11,200 nt of DNA from Candidatus Equinaster intestinalis (GTDB taxonomy: Bacteria > Bacillota_A > Clostridia > Oscillospirales > Acutalibacteraceae), in assembly GCA_018065375.1 (NCBI GenBank), contig JAGHTJ010000098.1, positions 1-11,200 on the forward strand, written 5' to 3'. The first letter of the stretch is position 1. Each line of letters begins with the position of its first letter. Under the pieces are notes generated by a model that was not told the origin of the DNA, made no database searches, and saw nothing but the letters and a program-made list of their open reading frames with translations. The translations under genes and the position numbers were made by a program. This document shows, piece after piece, positions 4,685 through 11,200 of the stretch.

Positions 4685-7600
4685 TTATTGGGGCGGCTGC
4701 GGAAGCTTATCGAAAACGGACTGATAGCTTTCAACTGCAGTTTCGCCATAGAGGTAACCGATGTTGCCGGAATCATCCTGATACTGAACATAAACTACAG
4801 TTGCGATTTCGGCATCATACTTAGTTACATCAGCTGCGCCATCGTTGTAGTTAAGAGCAACATTTGCCTTAGAGAACTTGGGTGTTGCATCGCTGAGAAC
4901 TACTATCGGAACATTCTTTGCATCGTAACCGTTGATAGAAACGGTAGCGGATGCGCTTGTAGCATCAAATTCAGCACCTGACGGAATTCTGAGAGCTGCA
5001 GAGCCCAAGAACGCCTTCGGGATAACCAGAGCGCCAACATTAAGCAGGGTCATCTGCTTGCCGCCCTCAACATAAGTTGTGCTGTCGAGAGCTATGGTTC
5101 CCTTATTATCTCTGATAGAAGGAATCGTAAATCCGAATTTGAGCTGTTTCTTTGAAAGGTCAGCAGGAATAGCCGCAAAGTCATTTGTAATCTTCTTAGC
5201 CATATCGCCTACTGCCGCATATTCAACAGAAAGAACAGCGTCGGTAAGGTCAGCAGCGAAGTTGTAGGTAACGCCCTTCTTAACATCGTAAGTATAATCG
5301 CTTATCTTCGCGGTTTCGCCTGCTTCGGTAACCTTAAGTGAACCGGGAACGATTTCAAGAGTCTGGTTAATGAGAACGGTAAAGTCGGAGCCTGCCTTGG
5401 TAACTACCATATTATCATCGGCAAACTTGGTTACCGGATAGTCGGTAGTTGTGCCAATCTTAGAGGTAGCAACATTTGTATTGAAATCCTGTTCGCCCTT
5501 TTGGCCCTTAACGGTAACAGGCCTGCCGCCCTTAAGAACTACGAGAACGCCATCCTTAACGATGTAGTCGGAAGATGAGTTATCATCGGTCCAAACAACA
5601 TCAGCGTCAACCTCTGAGAGGTCAAGTCTGGTATTCTGCGGAACCTGATATTCAACCTTGATATCGCCGGCATCCTTCATAGCGGGGAGAAGCTCAGCAG
5701 TTGCAATGTTCTGCGGAACAACGCTTATCTTATAGAGATAGAAGCCTGCGCCGTAGTTATTTGCAATACCGATTGTACCGCCGTAAGCATTATGGATGTT
5801 GTTAACCATCCAACCGCCGGAGTAGCTCGAGTAAGCAATCTGATTTGCGCCGGAATAAGCCCACGGAGAGCTGTTGTTCGAAGAAAGAACAAATCTGCCT
5901 ATCGTCTTGTTATGGTCAAATGTATTGAAGATGTTGTGACCATCCAAAGTGTAGGACATATCTTTGCCTACAAGATCGAACTTAACATTTCTCTTAGTTA
6001 AGGTCTGAGCGTCCTTAGCATCAGGATAGGTAATAAGGTTCATATTGAGCGCTTCGCCGGGACGAAGAAGTGTATCGCCGGTGATTTCATCGCTCAAGGT
6101 ATAGTAACCGGTGTTGGGTTCCTGACCGAGGTAAGGAGTTTCCCACACGCCGCCGGTTGTAACATCATCTGAGCTGTTAGGAGCATCAATCAAGATACCG
6201 CCATAGTTACGGAATCTGAAGAGAATCGGCTTCTGAACGGCATCGATAATGTAATCGCCTGCTTTGGAAGCAGCAGCGTTAAGATAAAGTCTGGTAAAGA
6301 TACCGGGCGCTGTAATGCAGCTTTCCTTATCCTCGCGCTCCATAACGATTGACATATCGGCATCAACCTGATAGTCAAGGAAGTCGTTCATCATTTCGCT
6401 CTTATAAGCTGCCATAGTGGATACATGGTACTGACCCATAGCCGGCATATAGAGAGCTTTCTTATTTGAATCAAAACTGAAATACTTAGCTATTTCATCG
6501 GGATCGGTCTCGAGGAGATATTTACCGGAAGCATAGATGCCGTACTTAGCATTGCCTGCCTTACCGTAGATATCCTCGGGGTTGCCTGTGAATTTACCAA
6601 CGAGCCAATCGGAAGCGTTATAAGCGCCTTCCTTGCTGAAATCAAGGTCGATAAGCTTGAAGTCATCGTTACCCTGAGCGTTAACGATTACCCAAACATT
6701 CTGAGTCTTTGCGCCATCGGAAACCTTGAAGCCTGCAATGCCCTCGAACATACCAACGAGCTTGCCCTCAACTATCTTGGCGGCATTGCCCGAGATACGC
6801 TCCCAGGTAAGCTTGTTGCCAACGATAGCGGAGCCATCCTTAAAGCCGATAGAAAGGAGCTTAAGGGAAACGCTCTTGCCCTTATAAAGCGGAATTGCCG
6901 GAGAAGAAGCGGTTGTTGAGAATACATTATCAACTGTTACTTCGCTCATAGCGGGCATTTCAACGCCGATAAGGTTAGCAGCGGTTACCTTAAAGGTAGA
7001 GATGTGGGTAATTTCACCGTACTGGTTAGAAATACCTACAGCACCCTTAGCTGCCTTAAGGTTGTTGTTATATGCCGCAATATAATCGGCATTGGTCATA
7101 GAAGTGGTGGTATAAGCATCCGGGAACTCGTTTACGAGAAGGCCGCTTGCATAAGCGGTGCTTGCCTCGGTAGTTTCCGCATCGTTAATCGGAACATTGA
7201 TACCAACAAGGTCATTTTCAGCGATGGTATCGAATATTACATTGCCGTTAATCGAATACTTAATGCCTGTGCCCTTGAGTTCAACCTTAATATCGCTTAA
7301 GGTTTCAACTGCGGGGTTGCCCTGAGGAGTAGGCATGAGAACCTTTGTTTTATCGAGCTTTTCGCCCTTATAGAGCTCTTCGGTAGCAGCCGGAGCGGTA
7401 TGCCAGATTATAGCCTGGTCATCGCCGAGGTAGGGCTTAGCAACCTCTTCGTAATTCATACCTGCTTTGGTGTTTGCATTAAGACCTGCAATGGAGATAC
7501 CGCCATAGTTACGGATACGAAGGAACAGAGAGTTGGCATCCGAAGCGAGAGCCATCTGACCACTGCCTGCAGCGCCGTCGATAGTCCAGGCGTCATCGGA

Positions 7601-8380
7601 AAGAGCAGCTCTGGCAATAATACCGGTAGCGCCTACTCTGCGCTCTGCCTGACCTGCAGTACCGTTAACTACAACAGAAGCAAGCTTGGTTTCGATAGTA
7701 TAGTCACCGAAATCTTTAAGAGCCTTATTTCTGTAGAAGGTAACGAAAGCACCGTCAAGTGCGTTAGGTCCGCCAACCTTAAGAACAGAGCTGTCAATCT
7801 GCTCGCCGGAAGAGCCGTAGTGGTAAACATGAGTTCCACCAACATCGCCGCCAACGATAGAAGGCTGTGAGCCGCCGCTCCAGATAGCATATGCACCGAA
7901 GATGTACGGTGAAGCTGCTTTGTTAGCGGTTGCGGCAGAACCTACCCAATCTTTGAGGTTATAGGTTTTATCATTCGAGAAATCGCTGTTTACGAAGGAG
8001 TAATCGGTGTTGCCTTCTTCATTAACGAGTACCCAAATGTTCTGTTTGTTACCGCCGGCATCGGATACTGTGAAGCAGGAAAGGCCCGGCTCACGACCGA
8101 TAAGCTTATCGCCGATAACAACTGCCGATGTACCTTCTACCGGGTCGCCCCAAGTAAGGGTTTCACCGCCGACATACTTACCGCCGACTTCGATTGAAAG
8201 GTTGGAAAGTGTAATTCCGAAACCTTCAACCAACGGAATCGCCGGAGATGCGGAAGGTACAACGAAGGGTTTGGTTTCCGCAAATACGGTAAAGGAAATG
8301 GCGCAGCAGCTTGCTACCATAAGCACAGCCACAACTACCGCCAAAGCTTTACGCGATATCTGCTTAAAGTTAAATTTCAT
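4685..8380 (-). CDS. Large exported protein with a duplicated Ig-like plus lectin-like unit
   Basis: The 1231-aa product starts with a classical signal peptide: basic KFNFKQISRK, a hydrophobic core, and likely cleavage after VFA (residues 32-34). Two homologous units follow, at about 45-475 and 493-890. Each opens with SPAIPL and a small Ig-like module (LTW, then G-K/D-L-x-G, then VSD, then N-x-WV-x-VN). A long domain follows, with RIRNYGG or RFRNYGG, then SINGNVIF or TLDGHNIF, then GAVGISNQYG or GTIGIANNYG. That pattern is typical of concanavalin-like, LamG/DUF1080-like folds. A third degenerate Ig-like segment lies near 905-970. The C-terminal region (about 1075-1220) is a beta-rich domain I cannot name. 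There is no LPxTG, transmembrane anchor or dockerin. AAGGAGG (8388-8394) fixes the start. A glycan-binding or surface-layer role is inferred. Confidence 0.85.
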   Translation of the reverse strand: MKFNFKQISRKALAVVVAVLMVASCCAISFTVFAETKPFVVPSASPAIPLVEGFGITLSNLSIEVGGKYVGGETLTWGDPVEGTSAVVIGDKLIGREPGLSCFTVSDAGGNKQNIWVLVNEEGNTDYSFVNSDFSNDKTYNLKDWVGSAATANKAASPYIFGAYAIWSGGSQPSIVGGDVGGTHVYHYGSSGEQIDSSVLKVGGPNALDGAFVTFYRNKALKDFGDYTIETKLASVVVNGTAGQAERRVGATGIIARAALSDDAWTIDGAAGSGQMALASDANSLFLRIRNYGGISIAGLNANTKAGMNYEEVAKPYLGDDQAIIWHTAPAATEELYKGEKLDKTKVLMPTPQGNPAVETLSDIKVELKGTGIKYSINGNVIFDTIAENDLVGINVPINDAETTEASTAYASGLLVNEFPDAYTTTSMTNADYIAAYNNNLKAAKGAVGISNQYGEITHISTFKVTAANLIGVEMPAMSEVTVDNVFSTTASSPAIPLYKGKSVSLKLLSIGFKDGSAIVGNKLTWERISGNAAKIVEGKLVGMFEGIAGFKVSDGAKTQNVWVIVNAQGNDDFKLIDLDFSKEGAYNASDWLVGKFTGNPEDIYGKAGNAKYGIYASGKYLLETDPDEIAKYFSFDSNKKALYMPAMGQYHVSTMAAYKSEMMNDFLDYQVDADMSIVMEREDKESCITAPGIFTRLYLNAAASKAGDYIIDAVQKPILFRFRNYGGILIDAPNSSDDVTTGGVWETPYLGQEPNTGYYTLSDEITGDTLLRPGEALNMNLITYPDAKDAQTLTKRNVKFDLVGKDMSYTLDGHNIFNTFDHNKTIGRFVLSSNNSSPWAYSGANQIAYSSYSGGWMVNNIHNAYGGTIGIANNYGAGFYLYKISVVPQNIATAELLPAMKDAGDIKVEYQVPQNTRLDLSEVDADVVWTDDNSSSDYIVKDGVLVVLKGGRPVTVKGQKGEQDFNTNVATSKIGTTTDYPVTKFADDNMVVTKAGSDFTVLINQTLEIVPGSLKVTEAGETAKISDYTYDVKKGVTYNFAADLTDAVLSVEYAAVGDMAKKITNDFAAIPADLSKKQLKFGFTIPSIRDNKGTIALDSTTYVEGGKQMTLLNVGALVIPKAFLGSAALRIPSGAEFDATSASATVSINGYDAKNVPIVVLSDATPKFSKANVALNYNDGAADVTKYDAEIATVVYVQYQDDSGNIGYLYGETAVESYQSVFDKLPQPPQ
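4696..7072 (-). repeat. Internal protein-level duplication within the large exported protein (second unit and C-terminal region)
   Basis: Residues 45-475 and 493-890 of the 1231-aa protein align as two copies offset by about 434-448 residues. The copies are diverged in sequence, with only short identical DNA tracts: one 20-base match lies at 6194-6213 and 7496-7515, both coding for the RNYGG region. The coordinates given cover the part of the gene downstream of the first unit. The repeat is an old intragenic duplication, not a recent tandem repeat. Confidence 0.6.
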
Positions 8381-8417
8381 TGATATTCCTCCTTAAAGAA
8401 TATTTTACTTAGAACCA

Positions 8418-8453
8418 AGGATTTTTTTACTCACCGATAGTAAAGGCAATCCT
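8418..8453 (-). promoter_or_regulatory. Hairpin in the 5' leader of the large exported protein gene
   Basis: Within the ~80-base untranslated leader, AGGATT (8418-8423) pairs with AATCCT (8448-8453) and TTTACT (8426-8431) pairs with AGTAAA (8439-8444) around a 7-base loop. The stem has a small internal loop. It ends well before the ribosome binding site, so it does not hide it. It could stabilise the mRNA or bind a regulator. I see no known riboswitch. Confidence 0.4.
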
Positions 8454-8469
8454 GCAAGGTACCATTAAA

Positions 8470-8498
8470 AATATACAATAAAAAAGGTAAAAAGTCAA
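8470..8498 (-). promoter_or_regulatory. Strong promoter for the exported protein and 46-aa peptide
   Basis: On the minus strand TTGACT (8493-8498) and TATATT (8470-8475) are separated by exactly 17 bases, very close to the vegetative consensus. Transcription would begin near 8463, giving a leader of about 80 bases that contains the hairpin at 8418-8453. Confidence 0.75.
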
Positions 8499-8611
8499 TA
8501 AATTTTTTCTGCTTTCGTGCATAAAAACCGTAATTTTGTTACAAATGTACAAATTTGTCTCCTTACATTATATATACAAACGGTTTTTTGGGGGCGCAAA
8601 ACATAAAAACC
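8499..8611. other. AT-rich divergent intergenic region with short repeats
   Basis: This stretch separates the divergent promoters and contains no gene. It holds a dyad, ACAAAT (8541-8546) and ATTTGT (8553-8558). TACAAAT occurs twice in direct orientation (8540-8546 and 8548-8554), and TACAAA occurs again at 8575-8580. A G-run with GCAAAACA (8590-8603) lies next to the -35 of the transporter gene. These are possible regulator sites, but none matches an operator I know. Confidence 0.3.
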
Positions 8612-8640
8612 TTGTTTTTTGCACCCCGCCGTGATAAAAT
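8612..8640 (+). promoter_or_regulatory. Promoter of the SDF-family transporter gene
   Basis: TTGTTT (8612-8617) and TAAAAT (8635-8640) are separated by 17 bases, with a TG one base before the -10 box. The ribosome binding site AGGGG (8657-8661) lies 17 bases further on, so the leader is short. Confidence 0.6.
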
Positions 8641-8669
8641 GAATTATAAAAATTTTAGGGGATAGGTTT

Positions 8670-10226
8670 ATGGAATTATTTAAGCTTACCAACGCAACAA
8701 TTGATATGCTTTCCGAAAAGCTCGGCGAAATGTATGAGACCGCCGGCGGCTCAAAAAAAGAGACCTTCCGCGCAAAGCTCCTTATGGAAGAAGCGCTGAT
8801 TAAATACCAGACAAGATTCGGCGAAGATACGGAAATCGCTTTCCGCTCTTACAAAATCTTCGGTCAGTACAGATTTTCAATACATATCCGCACTGCATCG
8901 TTTGACCCCTTCTCACTCGAAGAAAACCCGATGGCGTTTATGATACAGTCGATAATGACAAGCTTTGAAAACGGTATGCCCACATGGAAATACCGCAACC
9001 TCGAAAACGAGCTTGTTTTCTCTTTCCGCCCCAAAGCCGCAATAGGCAACTTGGCGAAGATACTCATAGCCATAGGCGCCGCGGCGGCAGCGGGAGTTTT
9101 TGCGAAAATAGCATTTACACCCGAACAGCTTTTGGGCTTTGTTAACGGCTACATTACCCCGATATCGGATGCTTATGCAAGTCTGTTTTGTGTAATGGCG
9201 GTGCTGCTCACCTTCTTTGCAGTTGCGCTGAGTATTATTCACATAGGCGATATGGCGTCCATCGGCGCTATCGGCGGCAGGATAATGACGAGGTTTTTCG
9301 GAATTTCGGCAATAGCGGTAACGGTGCTCACTCTGCCAATTCTCCCCTTCTTTGATTTAAGCGGCGCAGGTCAGCTCAATGTTGCGGCAAAATCGATTTA
9401 CGATATACTTGTGGGCTTTATACCCTCCAACATTGTAGCGCCTTTTCTCAATTTCAACTCGGTGCATATAATGCTTATCGGCGCGATGTTCGGTTTTTCG
9501 CTTTTATATATGAACCAAAAGGGCGAAACGCTTGTTAAAACCTTTGAGGAATGCAACCTTGTTGCCGTTTACACAAACAATTTTATCAACAAGTTTATCT
9601 GCTTTTATGTGGGCTTTAAGATTTTTACAATAATCACAACAAGCAATTTTGCCGAGATAGCAAGCGCAGGCAAAATGGTAGGCGCAATACTTATAGCCGA
9701 GTTTATACTTATGGCATTTTATACAGTTTATGCGCTGGTAAAAACAAAAATGCCCTTTGGCAAATTTGTTAAAACCGTTGCTCCCGCATTTGCGGTTTGC
9801 ATTTCTTCCGCAAACTTCGGCGCCGCCTTTAACTGCGTTTTCGATGCGATTTTCGGCTGTGGAGTTGATACCGATACAGGCAGTCTTTCGGTAAACTTAG
9901 GCAGTGTGTTCTTCCAGCCCGCCTGCACGGTTGTGTTCGTTTTCTCCTCCCTCTTTATGGCATCGAACTACGGTGTTGAAATCTCGGTGGTTTGGGTAAT
10001 TATGGCGATAATTCTTTCGATTATACTCGTTGGCTCAATGCCCAATGTACCCGGTGCATCGGTTGCGGTAATCACCCTTTTGTATGCACAGTTAGGTCTG
10101 CCGAACGAAGCCCTTGCGCTTATGATAACGATTAACGCGGTGCTTCAGTCCGTAGCCGTTGGTGTTGACGCCTGGTGCCTGCAGAGTGAAATAATCGGCA
10201 GCAACGCCAAAAAGAAAATTGAATAA
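8670..10226 (+). CDS. Divergent SDF (dicarboxylate/amino acid:cation symporter) family transporter with an extra N-terminal domain
   Basis: The 518-aa protein has about 120 soluble N-terminal residues and then a hydrophobic body of about eight membrane segments (roughly 127-505). The body follows the SDF order. SSANFGAAF (379-387) sits where hairpin 1 has its serine-rich motif. SVNLGS (407-412) replaces NMDGT. SMPNVPGAS (456-464) matches the hairpin 2 'G-x-P-G' region, and LGLPNEALALMITINAVLQ (475-493) begins TM8. Against GltPh, the binding residues D390, D394, R397, T398 and N401 align with N489, Q493, A496, V497 and D500, so the usual carboxylate/amino-acid site is absent. The N-terminal part has LLMEEALIKY (37-46), like a degenerate histidine-kinase-type ATPase fold without its glycine boxes. 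AGGGG at 8657-8661 sets the start. Substrate and coupling ion are unknown. Confidence 0.82.
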   Translation: MELFKLTNATIDMLSEKLGEMYETAGGSKKETFRAKLLMEEALIKYQTRFGEDTEIAFRSYKIFGQYRFSIHIRTASFDPFSLEENPMAFMIQSIMTSFENGMPTWKYRNLENELVFSFRPKAAIGNLAKILIAIGAAAAAGVFAKIAFTPEQLLGFVNGYITPISDAYASLFCVMAVLLTFFAVALSIIHIGDMASIGAIGGRIMTRFFGISAIAVTVLTLPILPFFDLSGAGQLNVAAKSIYDILVGFIPSNIVAPFLNFNSVHIMLIGAMFGFSLLYMNQKGETLVKTFEECNLVAVYTNNFINKFICFYVGFKIFTIITTSNFAEIASAGKMVGAILIAEFILMAFYTVYALVKTKMPFGKFVKTVAPAFAVCISSANFGAAFNCVFDAIFGCGVDTDTGSLSVNLGSVFFQPACTVVFVFSSLFMASNYGVEISVVWVIMAIILSIILVGSMPNVPGASVAVITLLYAQLGLPNEALALMITINAVLQSVAVGVDAWCLQSEIIGSNAKKKIE

Positions 10227-10240
10227 TTAAAATAAAAATT

Positions 10241-10271
10241 AAACGGGGTGACTGTGTCACCCCGTTTTTTT
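10241..10271. terminator. Bidirectional intrinsic terminator between transporter and trxB
   Basis: A perfect 12-bp stem (AAACGGGGTGAC at 10241-10252, GTCACCCCGTTT at 10256-10267) with a TGT loop is followed by TTTT on the plus strand. On the minus strand it runs into AATTTTTATTTT. It lies just past the stop codons of both converging genes and should end both transcripts. Confidence 0.93.
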
Positions 10272-10283
10272 AGTTTATTAAAT

Positions 10284-11192
10284 TTATCTGCCCTCTATAT
10301 AATCGCAGGCGGCAAGAGCGGCTATGGCGCCGTCCGCCGCGGCGGTTGTTACCTGGCGGATTTTTTTGGCGCGGCAATCGCCCGCAACAAAAATGCCCTT
10401 TGTTTGGGTTGTGCAGGTCTCAGCCGCATCCGCATAACCGCGGCTATCGAGCGCGATTACATCGGCAAAGCCCTCGTTCTGCGGAACAAGACCTATGGCG
10501 ATAAAGAGCCCGTCCAGCGGCAAATCATAGGTTTCACCTGTGGCTTCCTTTTTAAGGGTTACGCCCGCAAAGGCATCCTCGCCGTTAATTTTCTCTACAA
10601 CCGTTCCCAAGATAACCTTTACATTTTCTTTGGCATAAATCTGCTCGCTGAGCTTGGCTTCGCCCGTAAGAAAATCGAGATTCTGAATAACATAAACCTC
10701 TTTGGCAAGGTCGGCAAGCAGCAGTGCCTCCTGCAAAGCGGAATTTCCGCCGCCCACTACGCCAACGGTAAGGTCTTTATAAAACGCGCCGTCACACACC
10801 GCGCAGAAAGATATACCGTCGCCGATAAACTTTTCTTCGTTTTCTGCGCCCAAAAGTCTGTGGCGGGCACCGGTGGCGATAATCACGGCTTTTGCCTTAA
10901 ACTCGCCGCTATCGGTAACAACGGTTTTAATTTCGCCGTCCTCAATTTTTTCGGCTACGGCGCTTTCAAACTCAACACCCTGACTTAACGCCTGGTCAAC
11001 CAGCTTTTCGGCAAACTCATTACCCGAAAGTGCGGTAAAGCCGGGTATATTTTCAACCTTTGGCGAAAAGGTTATCTGACCGCCAAAGGTTTCTTTTTCG
11101 ATAACAAGCACCGATTTATTGGCTCTTCTGCCGTAAACGGCGGCGGTAAGCCCCGCAGGGCCACCGCCGATTATAACAATATCGTATATCAT
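10284..11192 (-). CDS. trxB: Thioredoxin reductase-like flavoprotein
   Basis: The 302-aa product has the full layout of low-molecular-weight thioredoxin reductase, a cytosolic FAD enzyme that reduces thioredoxin. It begins with the FAD-binding GGGPAG (9-14). ATGAR (106-110) follows, then the redox-active CAVC (C130, C133), the dinucleotide-binding GGGNSA (147-152), and the second FAD motif GIFVAGD (266-272). The length is typical. The odd point is the segment after VYVI (166-169). NADPH-dependent enzymes carry HRRxxxR there to hold the 2'-phosphate; here it reads QNLDFLTG (170-177), with no arginine. The enzyme may therefore use NADH, or another donor as in ferredoxin-linked clostridial relatives. 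The start fits the family, but the ribosome binding site lies beyond the window. It converges on the transporter gene and shares its terminator. Confidence 0.92.
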   Translation of the reverse strand: MIYDIVIIGGGPAGLTAAVYGRRANKSVLVIEKETFGGQITFSPKVENIPGFTALSGNEFAEKLVDQALSQGVEFESAVAEKIEDGEIKTVVTDSGEFKAKAVIIATGARHRLLGAENEEKFIGDGISFCAVCDGAFYKDLTVGVVGGGNSALQEALLLADLAKEVYVIQNLDFLTGEAKLSEQIYAKENVKVILGTVVEKINGEDAFAGVTLKKEATGETYDLPLDGLFIAIGLVPQNEGFADVIALDSRGYADAAETCTTQTKGIFVAGDCRAKKIRQVTTAAADGAIAALAACDYIEGR

Positions 11193-11200
11193 TTTTACAC

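Noticed and set aside
6194..7515. 20-base direct repeat (6194-6213 and 7496-7515) as a mobile-element or recombination site
   Set aside because: Both copies encode the same conserved segment of the two homologous protein units, so the match follows from domain duplication.
7400..8396. Plus-strand frames opposite the large exported protein (for example 7400-7870 and 8007-8396)
   Set aside because: They are antisense shadows of a gene with strong codon bias; none has a convincing ribosome binding site.
10248..10988. Long open frame on the plus strand (246 codons)
   Set aside because: It lies antisense to the clear thioredoxin reductase gene, begins inside the terminator region without a ribosome binding site, and its translation has no recognisable pattern.
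1..11200. CRISPR array, tRNA, rRNA, transposase or integrase
   Set aside because: No regularly spaced repeats, no cloverleaf or rRNA-like sequence, and no recombinase motifs were seen on either strand.

Overview
The window looks like part of a chromosome from an anaerobic Firmicute of the class Clostridia, most likely an uncultured gut Oscillospiraceae or Lachnospiraceae relative. This rests on moderate-to-low GC, strong AGGAGG-type ribosome binding sites, compact intrinsic terminators, a WYL regulator, a lipoprotein with a serine/threonine/glutamate-rich linker, a short peptide of the K-Y-x-x-P-x-L type, and an unusual SDF-family transporter beside a thioredoxin reductase. Family names come from recognising motifs by eye; no database was searched.

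Region 1 (1-1470) is accessory in character. An AT-rich gene for a putative uracil-DNA-glycosylase-fold protein on the + strand converges on a small zinc-ribbon-like lipoprotein on the - strand, with a strong hairpin terminator between them. Upstream of the lipoprotein lie a short relic ORF and a decayed copy of the 3' end of the WYL regulator gene.

Region 2 (1470-4510) looks like a self-regulated nuclease module. A WYL regulator gene and a PD-(D/E)XK nuclease gene form a tight - strand operon; the nuclease ribosome binding site overlaps the regulator stop codon. Divergent to it is a + strand pair encoding 52-aa and 117-aa proteins. The two promoters stand back to back, and each has a perfect inverted repeat over its -10 box. 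The 3' end of the WYL gene occurs again just downstream of the nuclease gene, so the nuclease gene sits between ~65-bp direct repeats. It therefore looks inserted, or left by a tandem duplication. The layout suggests a phage-defence cassette, but that is inference.

Region 3 (4510-8500) holds one large exported protein (1231 aa) with a signal peptide and an internal duplication of an Ig-like plus lectin-like unit. A 46-aa peptide gene follows it closely in the same - strand operon. A consensus-like promoter and a hairpin leader precede the large gene.

Region 4 (8500-11200) is more housekeeping-like. A divergent SDF-family transporter (518 aa) has an extra cytoplasmic N-terminal domain and lacks the canonical substrate-binding residues. 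It converges on a thioredoxin reductase gene with an intact CxxC but a degenerate NADPH 2'-phosphate motif, and the two share a bidirectional terminator. No tRNA, rRNA, CRISPR array, transposase or integrase was found.
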